Part shown: positions 47,494-56,776 of the stretch, one piece after another
How positions within the stretch are numbered: the first letter of the stretch is position 1
Layout of the letters: every line of letters starts with the position of its first letter
From: Labyrinthula sp. Ha
Taxonomy: Eukaryota > Sar > Bigyra > Labyrinthulida > Labyrinthulaceae
Direction: 5' to 3'
NCBI GenBank assembly: GCA_015227615.1
Contig: JAALGZ010000005.1
Span: 744,001 to 808,000, forward strand
Length of the DNA stretch: 64,000 bases
Made by a program: the position numbers and the translations under genes
Notes under the pieces: generated by a model
What the model saw: the letters and a program-made list of their open reading frames with translations, nothing else
Databases searched by the model: none
What the model was told of the DNA's origin: nothing

Positions 47494-49479
47494 TTATGTT
47501 TGCTACTTTTCCCTTATGATCTAATTTTCTTCTCTTAGCAAGCCTAATTTACACTTTCTCAGAAAAAACTTCAAGGAATCTTTGATGAAGTACATAGTTT
47601 GCTCCAACCAATGAAGTATTTGTTACTCATCTAAGTGAAATCAATTGTAAAACTTCTTCAGGTAAACCTTTCAACCCTCCCCTACCTATTTTTAACCTTT
47701 TGACTCATGTCTAACACGATTTTCGCAGTTAAAAGCACGAATATGCTGAAAAATATTAAGGTAAAACATAATGTTAACATCAAGTGAACATTCCTTACTA
47801 GATGTATACCAGAAGTTACACATTCCGGGTATTACGGCTTAACTTCTGAAAATCTTCAGATTTTCAACTATTTTAAACTGACTAGAACCCTGTTTTCTGT
47901 AGTTAAGTCAATTAGCTACAAAAGGTATAGAGTATAATTGTTATCTCATTTGACTTAATATGGTGTCTATAACTCAGGTTACTATTTCTTTTTGAACTCA
48001 AATTGACTGATTTATTCTGTTGGGTTTTCCTTTCTTAAGTTTTCTTGTTTATGTGACTTAGTTTTTTAAGTACAAATTTTGAATTTGTGATCCTCTGCGT
48101 AAATTCAACTAATCAAAAAATTGCTCACCATGCAATGGTGTAGAAAATCAACTTACCTTTGATAATTCTAAGGTGCCCTGGCTGTTACAAGTCTAAGCAA
48201 TTCACATCCAGGTCATCCATCGTTGCATGGTCAATATCACCAACTGATTTAGGAGTGTCTAGAAAGATTAAGTTTCTAAAACACGATACCGATACTACGT
48301 ATTTAATGCACAGAGACTTGCTATAACAAGAAGAAATTGCAGTGGCTGAAATCCTTTGAAACTCACGTTTTGCTACTGTCACTTGCTACCATAGTTCACC
48401 TTACATTTAAAGAACCCTAATCGGTGTCGTTGTTAATTTTCTTCCTGGGATGTATGATAATTTCTAAAAGAAGAAATAGCAGTAAGATGAGATGTTGGAG
48501 ATGTTCAGTACCAGGGGGGTATATATTTGTGAAAAGTTTAATCAGAATATTTAGGACGATTAACTACAATTTCAAGATTATTAGCTGTTTGAATCTGAGA
48601 TTAACTAGTAGAAGTTAAAAATTCAATAATACTTTGAAAATAGATAGTATATACATGGTTTTTGTCTTTCAACTTTTCAGGAATAAGTTCAGTGGTTTTA
48701 TATTTATGATGAGAATCCTGACCACATCAATACTATTTCTCTAAAACCACAGTTTATGCAAGCAGGAGTGACAATTTTATTAAATTGAGCCTATTTGAAA
48801 GAAAGAATTTAGCAGGATAAACTATGGACGGAGCATTTGGGTTCAATTCTGTAGTTCATTAGTGAACGTGGTTATATGCGTAGAATGGCTCTTCTTCCCG
48901 CGTTCATTTAAAGTTCAGGCAGCTAATTATATGCTCATGTTACTTTATTTGATATTGTTTGACTTCAATTTATTTAAATGGTGTTAGAAAATTAATATTA
49001 AAACTTTAATGCAGTTTAACATTTCAAGCTCTAAGTGATGTTGGTGTTCGAAATATAAAACAAAGCCTCTCATTCGAATGCCGACTTCGGCTTAGTAGTT
49101 TGTTTGTTATGCATTTATTATATCACGATAACTGCAAATAGACGCAGAGAACAAACTGCCTATATACTATTGAGTACCATTATTCTTAATATGACCATAC
49201 CCTCCCAAAGCCTGAGTATCATCTGACAAAGCCAATATAAAACCTAAAATTTTCGTACAGCTCTAGATATATGTTTCTATACATATTACCCAAAACTCCT
49301 CAATATACTATTCATATCTTTTACTACCCTAGTATTAGAAAGGTGAAGGGATATATGTTAAAGCCCTAACGATAAAGAATACGAAAATTCTTCCCCATGA
49401 ACTAAACTCCTTAAAATTGTCTTAACGCACATCTACGAGAAAGACATTAAATTACCCAAAATATAATAATAAACATCAA
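47494..49479. other. AT-rich intergenic region
   Basis: No gene is supported in this 2-kb stretch, which includes the promoter of the USP5-like gene on its right. Frames at 48,185-48,382 (minus) and 48,424-48,618 (plus) are of chance length, without motifs. No repeat or RNA gene was recognised. Confidence 0.55.
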
Positions 49480-51660
49480 ATGACAGCAAACGAGTTAAAG
49501 ATAGAACTTGAACCTCTTCTTGCCACACTCCCTCAAACGAAAAGTCTAACTCCCAACACTCCAGTTTATAAGGAGGAATGTGCGTTTTGCTTTAGAAATG
49601 TTGATTCCAGTGTTCTTTATCTGAACCTCAACAGCTTTCACTCCTTCTGTCAAGAGCACATTTATTTGGATCATAAGAGAAACGGAAACGTCCTTTATCT
49701 TCGCACATTGCAAGAAAATTTAGAACCTGAGCAAGATGCTCAAATGGATGATGTGCAAACGAAAAAGGACGATATAATCATTACTACTGGTAAAACTCAA
49801 CCAAGAGTAAAGAATCTTTATTCTCTGTGCAGATATCCCGACATTGACTCCAACCTACTTAACTTTGACCTTGAAGGCTTTCCTGATTTTTTTCCAGAAA
49901 ATGTGAAAGAGCTGCTGAATCACCTTCTGCTTGCCAAGGATTCTATAAAGCAGCAAGAAATAAATGCATGGTCTCTCTCTGACGAGAACAAAGACGTCAA
50001 AGAATCAAAATTTGCTCGGGGTTTATTTCAGGAACCTGGTTTAAAGATAAGCTCTACCTCTTCAGATTGGGAATGTGCGGATTCAGGGATGAAAGAAAAT
50101 CTGTGGCTTAATTTATCTGATGGGTACATAGGGTCAGGAAGGCAAAACTGGGACGGCACTGGGGGCACAGGGGCTGCCTTAAAGCACTATGAAGAGATGC
50201 AAAAGCACGGAAAGAATTATCCTCTGTGCGTTAAGCTGGGTACAATAGAATGGGTAGAGGCTTTGAAAGAGGTGCGAGCCGACGTGTTTAGTTATCATCC
50301 GGAGGAGAATGATATGGTCAAAGATCCTCTTTTGGCGGAGCATCTGAGTCATTTTGGACTTGACGTCAGATCTATGAAGAAAACAGACAAAACTCTAGCT
50401 GAAATGCAGGTTGACTTGAACTCTCAGTATGTTTTTGATAGCATCGTAGAGAAAGGAAAGAAACTTGTTCCACTTGAAGGTGAGGGATACTTGGGTTTCA
50501 CAAACCTAGGTAATTCATGTTATATGAGCTCGGTTCTTCAGGTTCTTTTGCGAGTCACTAAAATGCTTGTAGATCCTTCGTATGCCCAAGATGAAGTATT
50601 TCTTAATTATGAGGGCACTGATCCTTATCAAAATTCCCAAGTTCAGTTTGCCAGGTTGGTACATGAGATTAATAAACCTCAAGAGAGATCTGTGCGTTTG
50701 CGAGTCTTGAAAGATCTCTTTGGAAGGAACCATGTAGATTTTGGTACTACTCAGCAACAAGATTCAGCCGAGTATTTTTCTTATATATTGGATAAGTTAG
50801 AATTTCTTCAAGGAACTTTTGGATTAAATCTTGAGAAAAGACTATTAGACAGATCTAGTGGTGCGGTTAGTTATACTGATGAGTACCACACGATGCTCTC
50901 TCTAAATATTCCGCGACCTAAAAACATGAAAACAGATGAAACAGAAGGTTTACCGACAGTGGATTTTGAGGCTTGTTTAAAAGAAACTCTTGGGGATTCT
51001 TCTAAAGATATCATAACAGATTATTTTAGTCCTCTATCGAATAAAAATGGAATTGCGGAAGTAACTACTTTGGTAAAAACCATGCCCGATGTTTTAGTTG
51101 TGCAGCTTAAAAGATATTATATATCTGAGCTTGATTACTCACCTAAGAAGTTAGAAGTAGAAGTTACAGTTCCCCAAACACTAGATCTGGAGAATTATAG
51201 AGCTAAAGGACTTCAGGAAGGTGAAGTTGAGCTCCCCAAGAGTGACACACCATCTGGTTCCGACTCCCTTGTGCAACAGCTCATGGGAATGGGTTTTGAA
51301 GAAAATCTATGTAGATATGCTGCACAAAGTGTGGGTGGCGATCCTTCAAAAGCAGCCCAAGCGACTGAATGGCTATTTGCAAATATGGCTGATCCAACTT
51401 ATATGATCCCACCTGAAGGAGGCTGGCAGAAGGGAAAAAAACCTGCAGTAGGTGGAAAACCAGTATCAGATGGAAAAGGTGTCTATGAGCTAAAGGCAAT
51501 AGTAAGTCACTTAGGTAAGTCGACTGGAGGAGGACACTATGTGTGCCATGTGTATGAAAAGGAAAATTCGAGATGGGTGCTTTTTAATGATGACAAAGTT
51601 TTGATTAGTGAGCAGCCTCCGTTGAAGTTAGGTTACATGTACTTCTACCAAAGGCAATAA
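49480..51660 (+). CDS. USP5/isopeptidase T-type ubiquitin-specific protease
   Basis: The 726-residue enzyme should recycle free polyubiquitin chains. An N-terminal variant UBP domain (about 30-80) retains CAFCF and FCQEH. The ZnF-UBP domain (about 195-295) keeps the fold signature NLWLNLSDGYIGSGR and YPLCVKLGTIEW. Of the four zinc ligands of human USP5 only Cys199 remains; the others read Ser202, Ser219 and Ala232, while Trp209 and Arg221 of the ubiquitin C-terminal pocket are kept. The USP catalytic core follows: GFTNLGNSCYMSS with Cys347, QQQDSAEYFSYIL, and GGGHYVCHVY with His686 and Asn703-Asp704. One UBA domain is inserted in the core at about 595-635 (LMGMGFEENLCRYAA); family members usually have two, which explains the shorter length. 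No introns. The multi-IQ gene starts 126 bp downstream. Confidence 0.95.
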   Translation: MTANELKIELEPLLATLPQTKSLTPNTPVYKEECAFCFRNVDSSVLYLNLNSFHSFCQEHIYLDHKRNGNVLYLRTLQENLEPEQDAQMDDVQTKKDDIIITTGKTQPRVKNLYSLCRYPDIDSNLLNFDLEGFPDFFPENVKELLNHLLLAKDSIKQQEINAWSLSDENKDVKESKFARGLFQEPGLKISSTSSDWECADSGMKENLWLNLSDGYIGSGRQNWDGTGGTGAALKHYEEMQKHGKNYPLCVKLGTIEWVEALKEVRADVFSYHPEENDMVKDPLLAEHLSHFGLDVRSMKKTDKTLAEMQVDLNSQYVFDSIVEKGKKLVPLEGEGYLGFTNLGNSCYMSSVLQVLLRVTKMLVDPSYAQDEVFLNYEGTDPYQNSQVQFARLVHEINKPQERSVRLRVLKDLFGRNHVDFGTTQQQDSAEYFSYILDKLEFLQGTFGLNLEKRLLDRSSGAVSYTDEYHTMLSLNIPRPKNMKTDETEGLPTVDFEACLKETLGDSSKDIITDYFSPLSNKNGIAEVTTLVKTMPDVLVVQLKRYYISELDYSPKKLEVEVTVPQTLDLENYRAKGLQEGEVELPKSDTPSGSDSLVQQLMGMGFEENLCRYAAQSVGGDPSKAAQATEWLFANMADPTYMIPPEGGWQKGKKPAVGGKPVSDGKGVYELKAIVSHLGKSTGGGHYVCHVYEKENSRWVLFNDDKVLISEQPPLKLGYMYFYQRQ

Positions 51661-51786
51661 AACCTCGCTTTCAGTAATTTTCAAAGTAACGTATCTACTG
51701 TTGTTTTATTTGTGGTTTCAAACCAATATTTAACTGCTTTAACGGATATCATACAACTTCCTTCTTCTTCATAGAAAAAATGTAAA

Positions 51787-53140
51787 ATGTCGAGAAGCAG
51801 TTTATCTAGACAAAAGCGACCAATAGCTCCACCAAAGAATCTTATTGGAGAGTCCCAGTGCTCACCCAGAATGCGGATTATACGGCGGGCTTCATCCGGC
51901 CATTCACACAGCTCCTTAGGTTCTGCTAACTCGTTCCTGAGGCAGCAGCAAAGAGAGATTGAAGGGTTAAATGTAGGGAGAAAACCATCGAAAAAAATGA
52001 ACAGAGGGACAAAATATACACATGTTCAGCCCAAGTATCATGAGATAAAGCCAAAATCCAATATAAAAGAAATGCACTTGAGCAGTGTAGAGGAGCAAGA
52101 TGCCTTTGAGTGCAAGAGACAAACCCCCACAGATATACCAATCACACAGAAAATAAAAAGGCAGAAGAATGGGTTAAGGTTTTTCTTTGGGCGAAATTAC
52201 AAATTTACATCTATGTTTCAAGGTGTGATGTTCGAGGTATGTTCTAAATACTTTTTTCTTTAAGGATACGTTCATTACAGCTATAACTCGGAAGAATTTT
52301 CTGCGAGATACAGCAGAGAAAAGAAAGACTGAGAGAATCGAGTTGAGAGAAAAACGCCTAAAAGACTCTCATAAAAGGTATATATTCAGTATAAGATAGT
52401 GTAGGATGATGAAAGAGATTGCTATGCTTAAAAGGGCTCAACGAGCAGCTGAAAGAAGATCTAAATCTGGATTGACTGTTGAAGAGCAGATGCAGAAGCA
52501 AAGGTTAAGAGTGAAACAAAACGAAGCTGCAACCGGTAAATTTCCTGTAAGAAGAAAGCTTAGGTTTACAAACTCTGTTCCGAGGAAAAATTGTGCGTAG
52601 CAAGTATAAGAAAACAAGAGCAGCAGTACATATTCAAAATACCTATAGAGTTACAAGAGCTAGAAAGGTGTTTTAATGAAGATTTCAATGTTTAGGTAAG
52701 AAAGAAAAATAAAAAAGCCATAGTAGGATTTCAGTCGAATATCAGAGGAAAAAGAGTCAGAAAGGATATTGAGTGGAATACAAAGTACACACTTAAAGGA
52801 GAAAAGAAAAAATTGAGAAACATCGATGTGAATGTTACAAAAATAGTGGTGCATAAGGTGAGTTTTCTTATTTTTGGTTAATTATCTAGACTACAAAAAC
52901 TGAGAAGCAGATTTCAAGGCTTCAAGCGGTTCAAAGAGGAAAAGTGAAAAGGAAGGAGCTTGTCCAACAGAAGGTTTCGGGTATGTTCTGTTTATGTTAT
53001 TATGGATAGCACGTAAAATTCAGTTCTTTTTGCGTCGAAGGCAAGCAAAAATGCAGGTGGAAAAAGCAAAGCAATTGTCAATGAATAAGAAGAGGAAGAA
53101 AAGAGTTAATAAGAGAAGTAGTGTTAGTGGTAACAAATAA
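51787..53140 (+). CDS. Multi-IQ-motif protein with six mini-introns
   Basis: Seven exons: 51787-52236, 52265-52377, 52405-52535, 52564-52667, 52696-52857, 52890-52980, 53010-53140. The introns are 28, 27, 28, 28, 32 and 29 nt, all GT...AG. The spliced frame is open for 393 residues and is only open when all six are removed. The N-terminal 200 residues are basic, Ser-rich and low in motifs. A helical charged segment (KRKTERIELREKRLKDSHKR) precedes five IQ-type calmodulin or light-chain binding motifs: LQTLFRGKIVRSKYKK, VHIQNTYRVTRARK, IVGFQSNIRGKRVRK, ISRLQAVQRGKVKRK and ARKIQFFLRRRQAKM. Most introns fall between or inside consecutive IQ units. The ending is lysine-rich. The protein is probably a cytoskeletal or flagellar calmodulin-binding scaffold. 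The recovery of IQ motifs across every junction is the main evidence for the intron calls. Confidence 0.88.
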
Positions 53141-53248
53141 AACATTCTCTTAACTCTTAAATAAAATAGTGCTGCTTAACGTGGCAAAATTATAGGACTT
53201 AAAACTCAAGGGAGAACATGAATTATAAACTTATCCCATTTGAGCTTC

Positions 53249-55630
53249 TTATCTTATCAAGTGATTGACAATGTTCCCAACCGGGGTCAGGGTAGCAGAC
53301 TCGATGGAGTGTTGAAGCCCAGGGCTTGCTTTTTCCAATTCAATAGCATTATAAAGTTTTTGTTCTGCAGCCTTTTGCATATATACAGGGACTGAACATA
53401 AGGTTCGATTCCTTAAATTTATAAGCTCTGTACATGGTTGGTTATCATCAAGTTGTATAAACGTTTCAAAGACCTCATTTACAAATGATTGCTCCAGTAT
53501 CATCCTTAAAACAGCTGACAACCCGACTTCGGACCCAGTAAGCTTAATTTCTTGACAAAAATTTTTATCGCAAACTTTTGGAAATACACGTATGTTAGCT
53601 AATAATGGGTTGGTCATTTCAGGAAGAGCTAGTGAGTATTCTTCGGCTAGAAGACTCAAGCTCGACTCAGTAGAGTAGCTCTGTATATGTATAACTACTT
53701 CCGCACTTGAGTTCATAAAGTTCATATCTTTTTTCAAGTTGACCGAAATCTGAAGACTTGGTCCAAAGCTGATGGCCTCAAACATAACCGGGAGCTCGAT
53801 GCTTGTTATTTGCTCTGGTTTTCTGCTACATATCACCGAAAAAACTATATCAAGCAATGTTATGTTAGAGATAATAGATTCAATAACGAAGCTTGCTCCT
53901 GCTTCGTTAATCTCATCAAGGTTTTTGGTCCATATGAAATGTTTCCCACTTTCGGGTCGTCCAAATAATGTAAAAGAAATTTTCGAAGAAGAGGTAAGTT
54001 CAAATGTATAAAGATCATTTCTTGGGTACACCAAGTCAATGTCTTTCACCTCAAATTCCACCTCAATATATTCAGTTTCAAAGAGATGCTTTGTCTGTAC
54101 ACTCTCTATTCTACGACATAAAGTGTGGGAAAATTCATATAAATCTTCATTCTTTTCCGCATCAAGGTTGAAACAAGGCTCTGTTACAATAGTGGCACCT
54201 GTAAACTTAGTGAAAATGGGTTTGGAGTTCATCGGGGGCTCTAGCACAATAAATATATGATTATGACAGGCCAGTCCATCAGGTGCCACTGCGCTGAAGG
54301 TTAAAATATTTTCAGTCAGTAGAAAATCAGGGTTTAGTTCTATCAGTTTCGGATGTTCTAAATAATTTTTCTCATATGGGTATGTCAAGACTAATGATTC
54401 CATCCATTGTTCAAAATCGTCAACTGAGCCTGTGTAGGATATATTCTTACTAGAGTCAGCCCCGTACGCTGCTTCCTTATATGTGAACATCCCAAAAGAA
54501 GTATTCAAGAAAAATGTATATTTCACTCTTTCGCGTTGTAACTGATAGTGCATGGGTTCATAAATAGATACTCTCTCGGTTGCTAAAGCAAGAGTACTCT
54601 TTTTTAAGTTAAAAACATAATGCTGTGGAGAAATGCAAATTATGTCCTTTGGTACAAGCGCTGGTTCTATAGGAAACTTCACAAAGACGGGATATGAACC
54701 CCCAACCTCCAGCTCTAAAAGAATTACAAAATTTTCGACATTATGATCTCTAGAAAACCTAACCTTGAGTGTTAGCAAAAATTTATTGATCTCATTCAAA
54801 ATACCAGCAAAAATAAATCCACTGTAAAAACATTCCTGTTGTTTCGTTATTGAGTGTAAGCATGAAGTTTCAGTTTTTCTTTGCTCTAGAAAGACTTCAA
54901 TTGTGTTATCATATTCAACAATGCAGTTGGTGCAGTATACACTAAGCACGATAACCTTGTTTTCGGCATCTTGTGAAAGTAAGGTAATATCCGAGAAATT
55001 TATTGTCATATCTTTTGCCATGTGCAACAAGGATGTACTAAAAGATATATTCTGGTACGAGTCAAAGCAGAGGTTACTTTCATGATTATTCGTAAGCGCA
55101 GCTTTCTCACTTAACGTACCTCCAAATTGAAAGTAAGGAGCTTGAGGAACTGGTTCAAAGTGACAAATGATTTCTATTTCAAAGCAATCTGCCGTTGCCT
55201 CCATGAAATCTGACATATAAAACATAAATTTTACCACAACAGGAGCTTTTTGATGGGTGTTTAAGAACTGCCTTGGCCACAGGATGAGCTTTTGCATCTC
55301 TTCTTCTAATTTAATAATAGAGCTGTAATTGAAAATAATTTGCTCATCTTCATAGGACACAGGAAAGAACTTCTTCATTTTCTCCATATATATACTTCCT
55401 TCAAAGTTCCAGGAATGAATTTCTACTTTGAAGCGGGTGAAATTCTGATCTTTCGATTCTTCAAACCATTCAGCGAGACTAACTTCAAGGTCAAGTTGTG
55501 CTTTAAGATACATTGGAGTATTCTCCTTACCTATAACACCATGCTGAGCCTTTTGAACGCAACCCCCAGTCCCATTAACCAGCACTGTCCCCGCAATAGA
55601 TAAGAGGCTCTTCAACACTTTTATTTTCAT
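53249..55630 (-). CDS. Large secreted-type protein of unknown function, 793 aa
   Basis: The protein starts with a short basic and hydrophobic leader (MKIKVLKSLLSIAGTVLV) that could be a signal peptide. The rest is beta-rich by pattern, with many N-glycosylation sequons (NGT, NFT, NYS, NIS, NIT, NSS) and scattered Cys, which fits an extracellular or lumenal protein. No membrane span or GPI-type tail is seen at the C-terminus (NIVNHLIR), so it is either secreted or held by partners. Repeating short beta segments recall cadherin- or Ig-like sheets in general style, but I cannot assign a family. It is a single exon of 2.4 kb. It shares a 50-bp divergent intergenic with the LC8-like gene and converges on the multi-IQ gene 108 bp away. 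Confidence 0.72.
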   Translation of the reverse strand: MKIKVLKSLLSIAGTVLVNGTGGCVQKAQHGVIGKENTPMYLKAQLDLEVSLAEWFEESKDQNFTRFKVEIHSWNFEGSIYMEKMKKFFPVSYEDEQIIFNYSSIIKLEEEMQKLILWPRQFLNTHQKAPVVVKFMFYMSDFMEATADCFEIEIICHFEPVPQAPYFQFGGTLSEKAALTNNHESNLCFDSYQNISFSTSLLHMAKDMTINFSDITLLSQDAENKVIVLSVYCTNCIVEYDNTIEVFLEQRKTETSCLHSITKQQECFYSGFIFAGILNEINKFLLTLKVRFSRDHNVENFVILLELEVGGSYPVFVKFPIEPALVPKDIICISPQHYVFNLKKSTLALATERVSIYEPMHYQLQRERVKYTFFLNTSFGMFTYKEAAYGADSSKNISYTGSVDDFEQWMESLVLTYPYEKNYLEHPKLIELNPDFLLTENILTFSAVAPDGLACHNHIFIVLEPPMNSKPIFTKFTGATIVTEPCFNLDAEKNEDLYEFSHTLCRRIESVQTKHLFETEYIEVEFEVKDIDLVYPRNDLYTFELTSSSKISFTLFGRPESGKHFIWTKNLDEINEAGASFVIESIISNITLLDIVFSVICSRKPEQITSIELPVMFEAISFGPSLQISVNLKKDMNFMNSSAEVVIHIQSYSTESSLSLLAEEYSLALPEMTNPLLANIRVFPKVCDKNFCQEIKLTGSEVGLSAVLRMILEQSFVNEVFETFIQLDDNQPCTELINLRNRTLCSVPVYMQKAAEQKLYNAIELEKASPGLQHSIESATLTPVGNIVNHLIR

Positions 55631-55680
55631 TTTTCATCAAAGTCATTCACTTTAAACGTTTAAAATAAATAGAAAACTGG
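55631..55680. promoter_or_regulatory. 50-bp divergent promoter region
   Basis: Only 50 bp separate the start codons of the large secreted-type gene (leftward) and the LC8-like gene (rightward). Both 5' UTRs and the core promoters must lie in this space or overlap the neighbouring coding regions. The stretch is A/T-rich with a near-palindromic AAACGTTTAAAATAAATAG; no classic TATA box at fixed spacing was identified. Confidence 0.5.
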
Positions 55681-56025
55681 ATGGAGTATTCTGCAGAAAT
55701 AGAAATAAAAGAAGATTGTGTTTACTATGAAGGTGAATTTGTGGGACCATTATTCATTAGTCCTCAGACAAACTGCTCAAGGGAGCTGTTTACTCAAATC
55801 CTGAACTTATCAGCTGAACTGATATACCTGCATTTGCAGGATGAGGGAACTTATTCCCTAGGTCACATCTCAAAATCGCTGAGCGAGAAGATAAGAGAAG
55901 ACTGTGGTGAAAGATGGCAAATAATTATTGGGAAAAGTTTTGGTGCATTTATTTCACAAGAAGTACAAAAACTAGCATGTTTTAAAATTGATGCTATCAT
56001 AGTATTAACTTATGTGTACGGATAA
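55681..56025 (+). CDS. LC8-type dynein light chain-like protein
   Basis: The 114-residue protein has the LC8 (DYNLL/DNAL4) fold in its last 75 residues: helices SRELFTQILNLSAELIYLHL and SKSLSEKIREDCGERW, then the signature strands WQIIIGKSFGAFISQEVQKL and ACFKIDAIIVLTYVYG. These correspond to WHCIVGRNFGSYVTHE...YFYLGQVAILLFKSG of canonical LC8. The central WxxIxGxxFGxxxxxE pattern is kept. Divergence, including loss of the YFY strand aromatics, suggests an axonemal or specialised paralogue and not the housekeeping hub protein. LC8 proteins dimerise and bind short linear motifs of dynein intermediate chain and other scaffolds. It converges on MOB with 4 bp between the coding ends. Confidence 0.8.
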   Translation: MEYSAEIEIKEDCVYYEGEFVGPLFISPQTNCSRELFTQILNLSAELIYLHLQDEGTYSLGHISKSLSEKIREDCGERWQIIIGKSFGAFISQEVQKLACFKIDAIIVLTYVYG

Positions 56026-56029
56026 AAAT

Positions 56030-56776
56030 TTAATAAAAAGCAGATTGTTCAGAGCCCTTTTTAAATCTATTCAACATCTTCTCCAGGGCAACCTCGTAAT
56101 CATCCTTGTGTCGAAGTACAAGGTCTTTTAAAGGTTCAAGAACAGAGTCATCAGGATAAATATCCTGCTCACAAACAAAAAACACCCAATGCTTCAGCAC
56201 CATATGAAGATGCCCATCGGCATCTTTCATCTGCAGATCGTAAAGAAACTTGTGATACAGGATAGACAAGATCTTAAAAAAAAGAATAAACAGTTCTTTC
56301 ACTTCAACTGAAACGTCTCTATCATAGTGATATACTTTTGCTTCTTGAACACTTCCTTCTAATGTTGGGTATTTTGCTTCGTCTGAAAATAGATTCTTTA
56401 AGAATGAAAACGCCTTCTTAATGTACTCCGGGCTCTAAGACTAAGTAAAAGAAGAACACAATACCGAAACTAATTCATCCCCTCCCTCTTCATTCCAGCG
56501 ATATATATGTCCAGGGGGGAACCCAGAACCTACGGACATATACCTCTTGGATCCACCTGAGCAGAAGAGCCAGATGTTGGTAAGCTCATTATAAAAATCA
56601 TAGGCACCAGCCACTAGCCACGTATCCTCAGGAATGCCTTCTGGACAAAGAACACTCGTTCTGAGTTGTATATCTGTGTCTTTTGCAAACCAGTTTCTCT
56701 GTTCTGAGTGAACTAGCTGCTCGATTGCGCTGTTGAGTCTTTGGGAACTTGGCCGTTTAACAGCAACTTTCTTCAT
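56030..56776 (-). CDS. MOB/phocein family kinase-activator protein, one mini-intron
   Basis: Exon 1 is 56776-56465 and exon 2 is 56434-56030, joined across a 30-nt GT...AG intron (56435-56464). The spliced 238-residue protein has the MOB fold: LCPEGIPEDTWLVAGAYDFY with NELTNIWLFC, GHIYRWNEEGGDELV, SPEYIKKAFSFLKNLFSDEA, LFILFFKILSILYHKFLYDL, and HLHMVLKHWVFFVCEQDIYP. MOB proteins activate NDR/LATS kinases or, as phocein, join STRIPAK. Of the four zinc ligands of MOB1 only the first Cys (Cys72) is visible; the second Cys reads Lys77, and the two His of AHIYHQH read Ile and Phe. The nearest AG at 24 nt would cause a stop, so the second AG is used. A longer N-terminus is possible: ATG at 56926, with a 48-nt intron (56843-56890), would add 34 residues. 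Confidence 0.85.
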
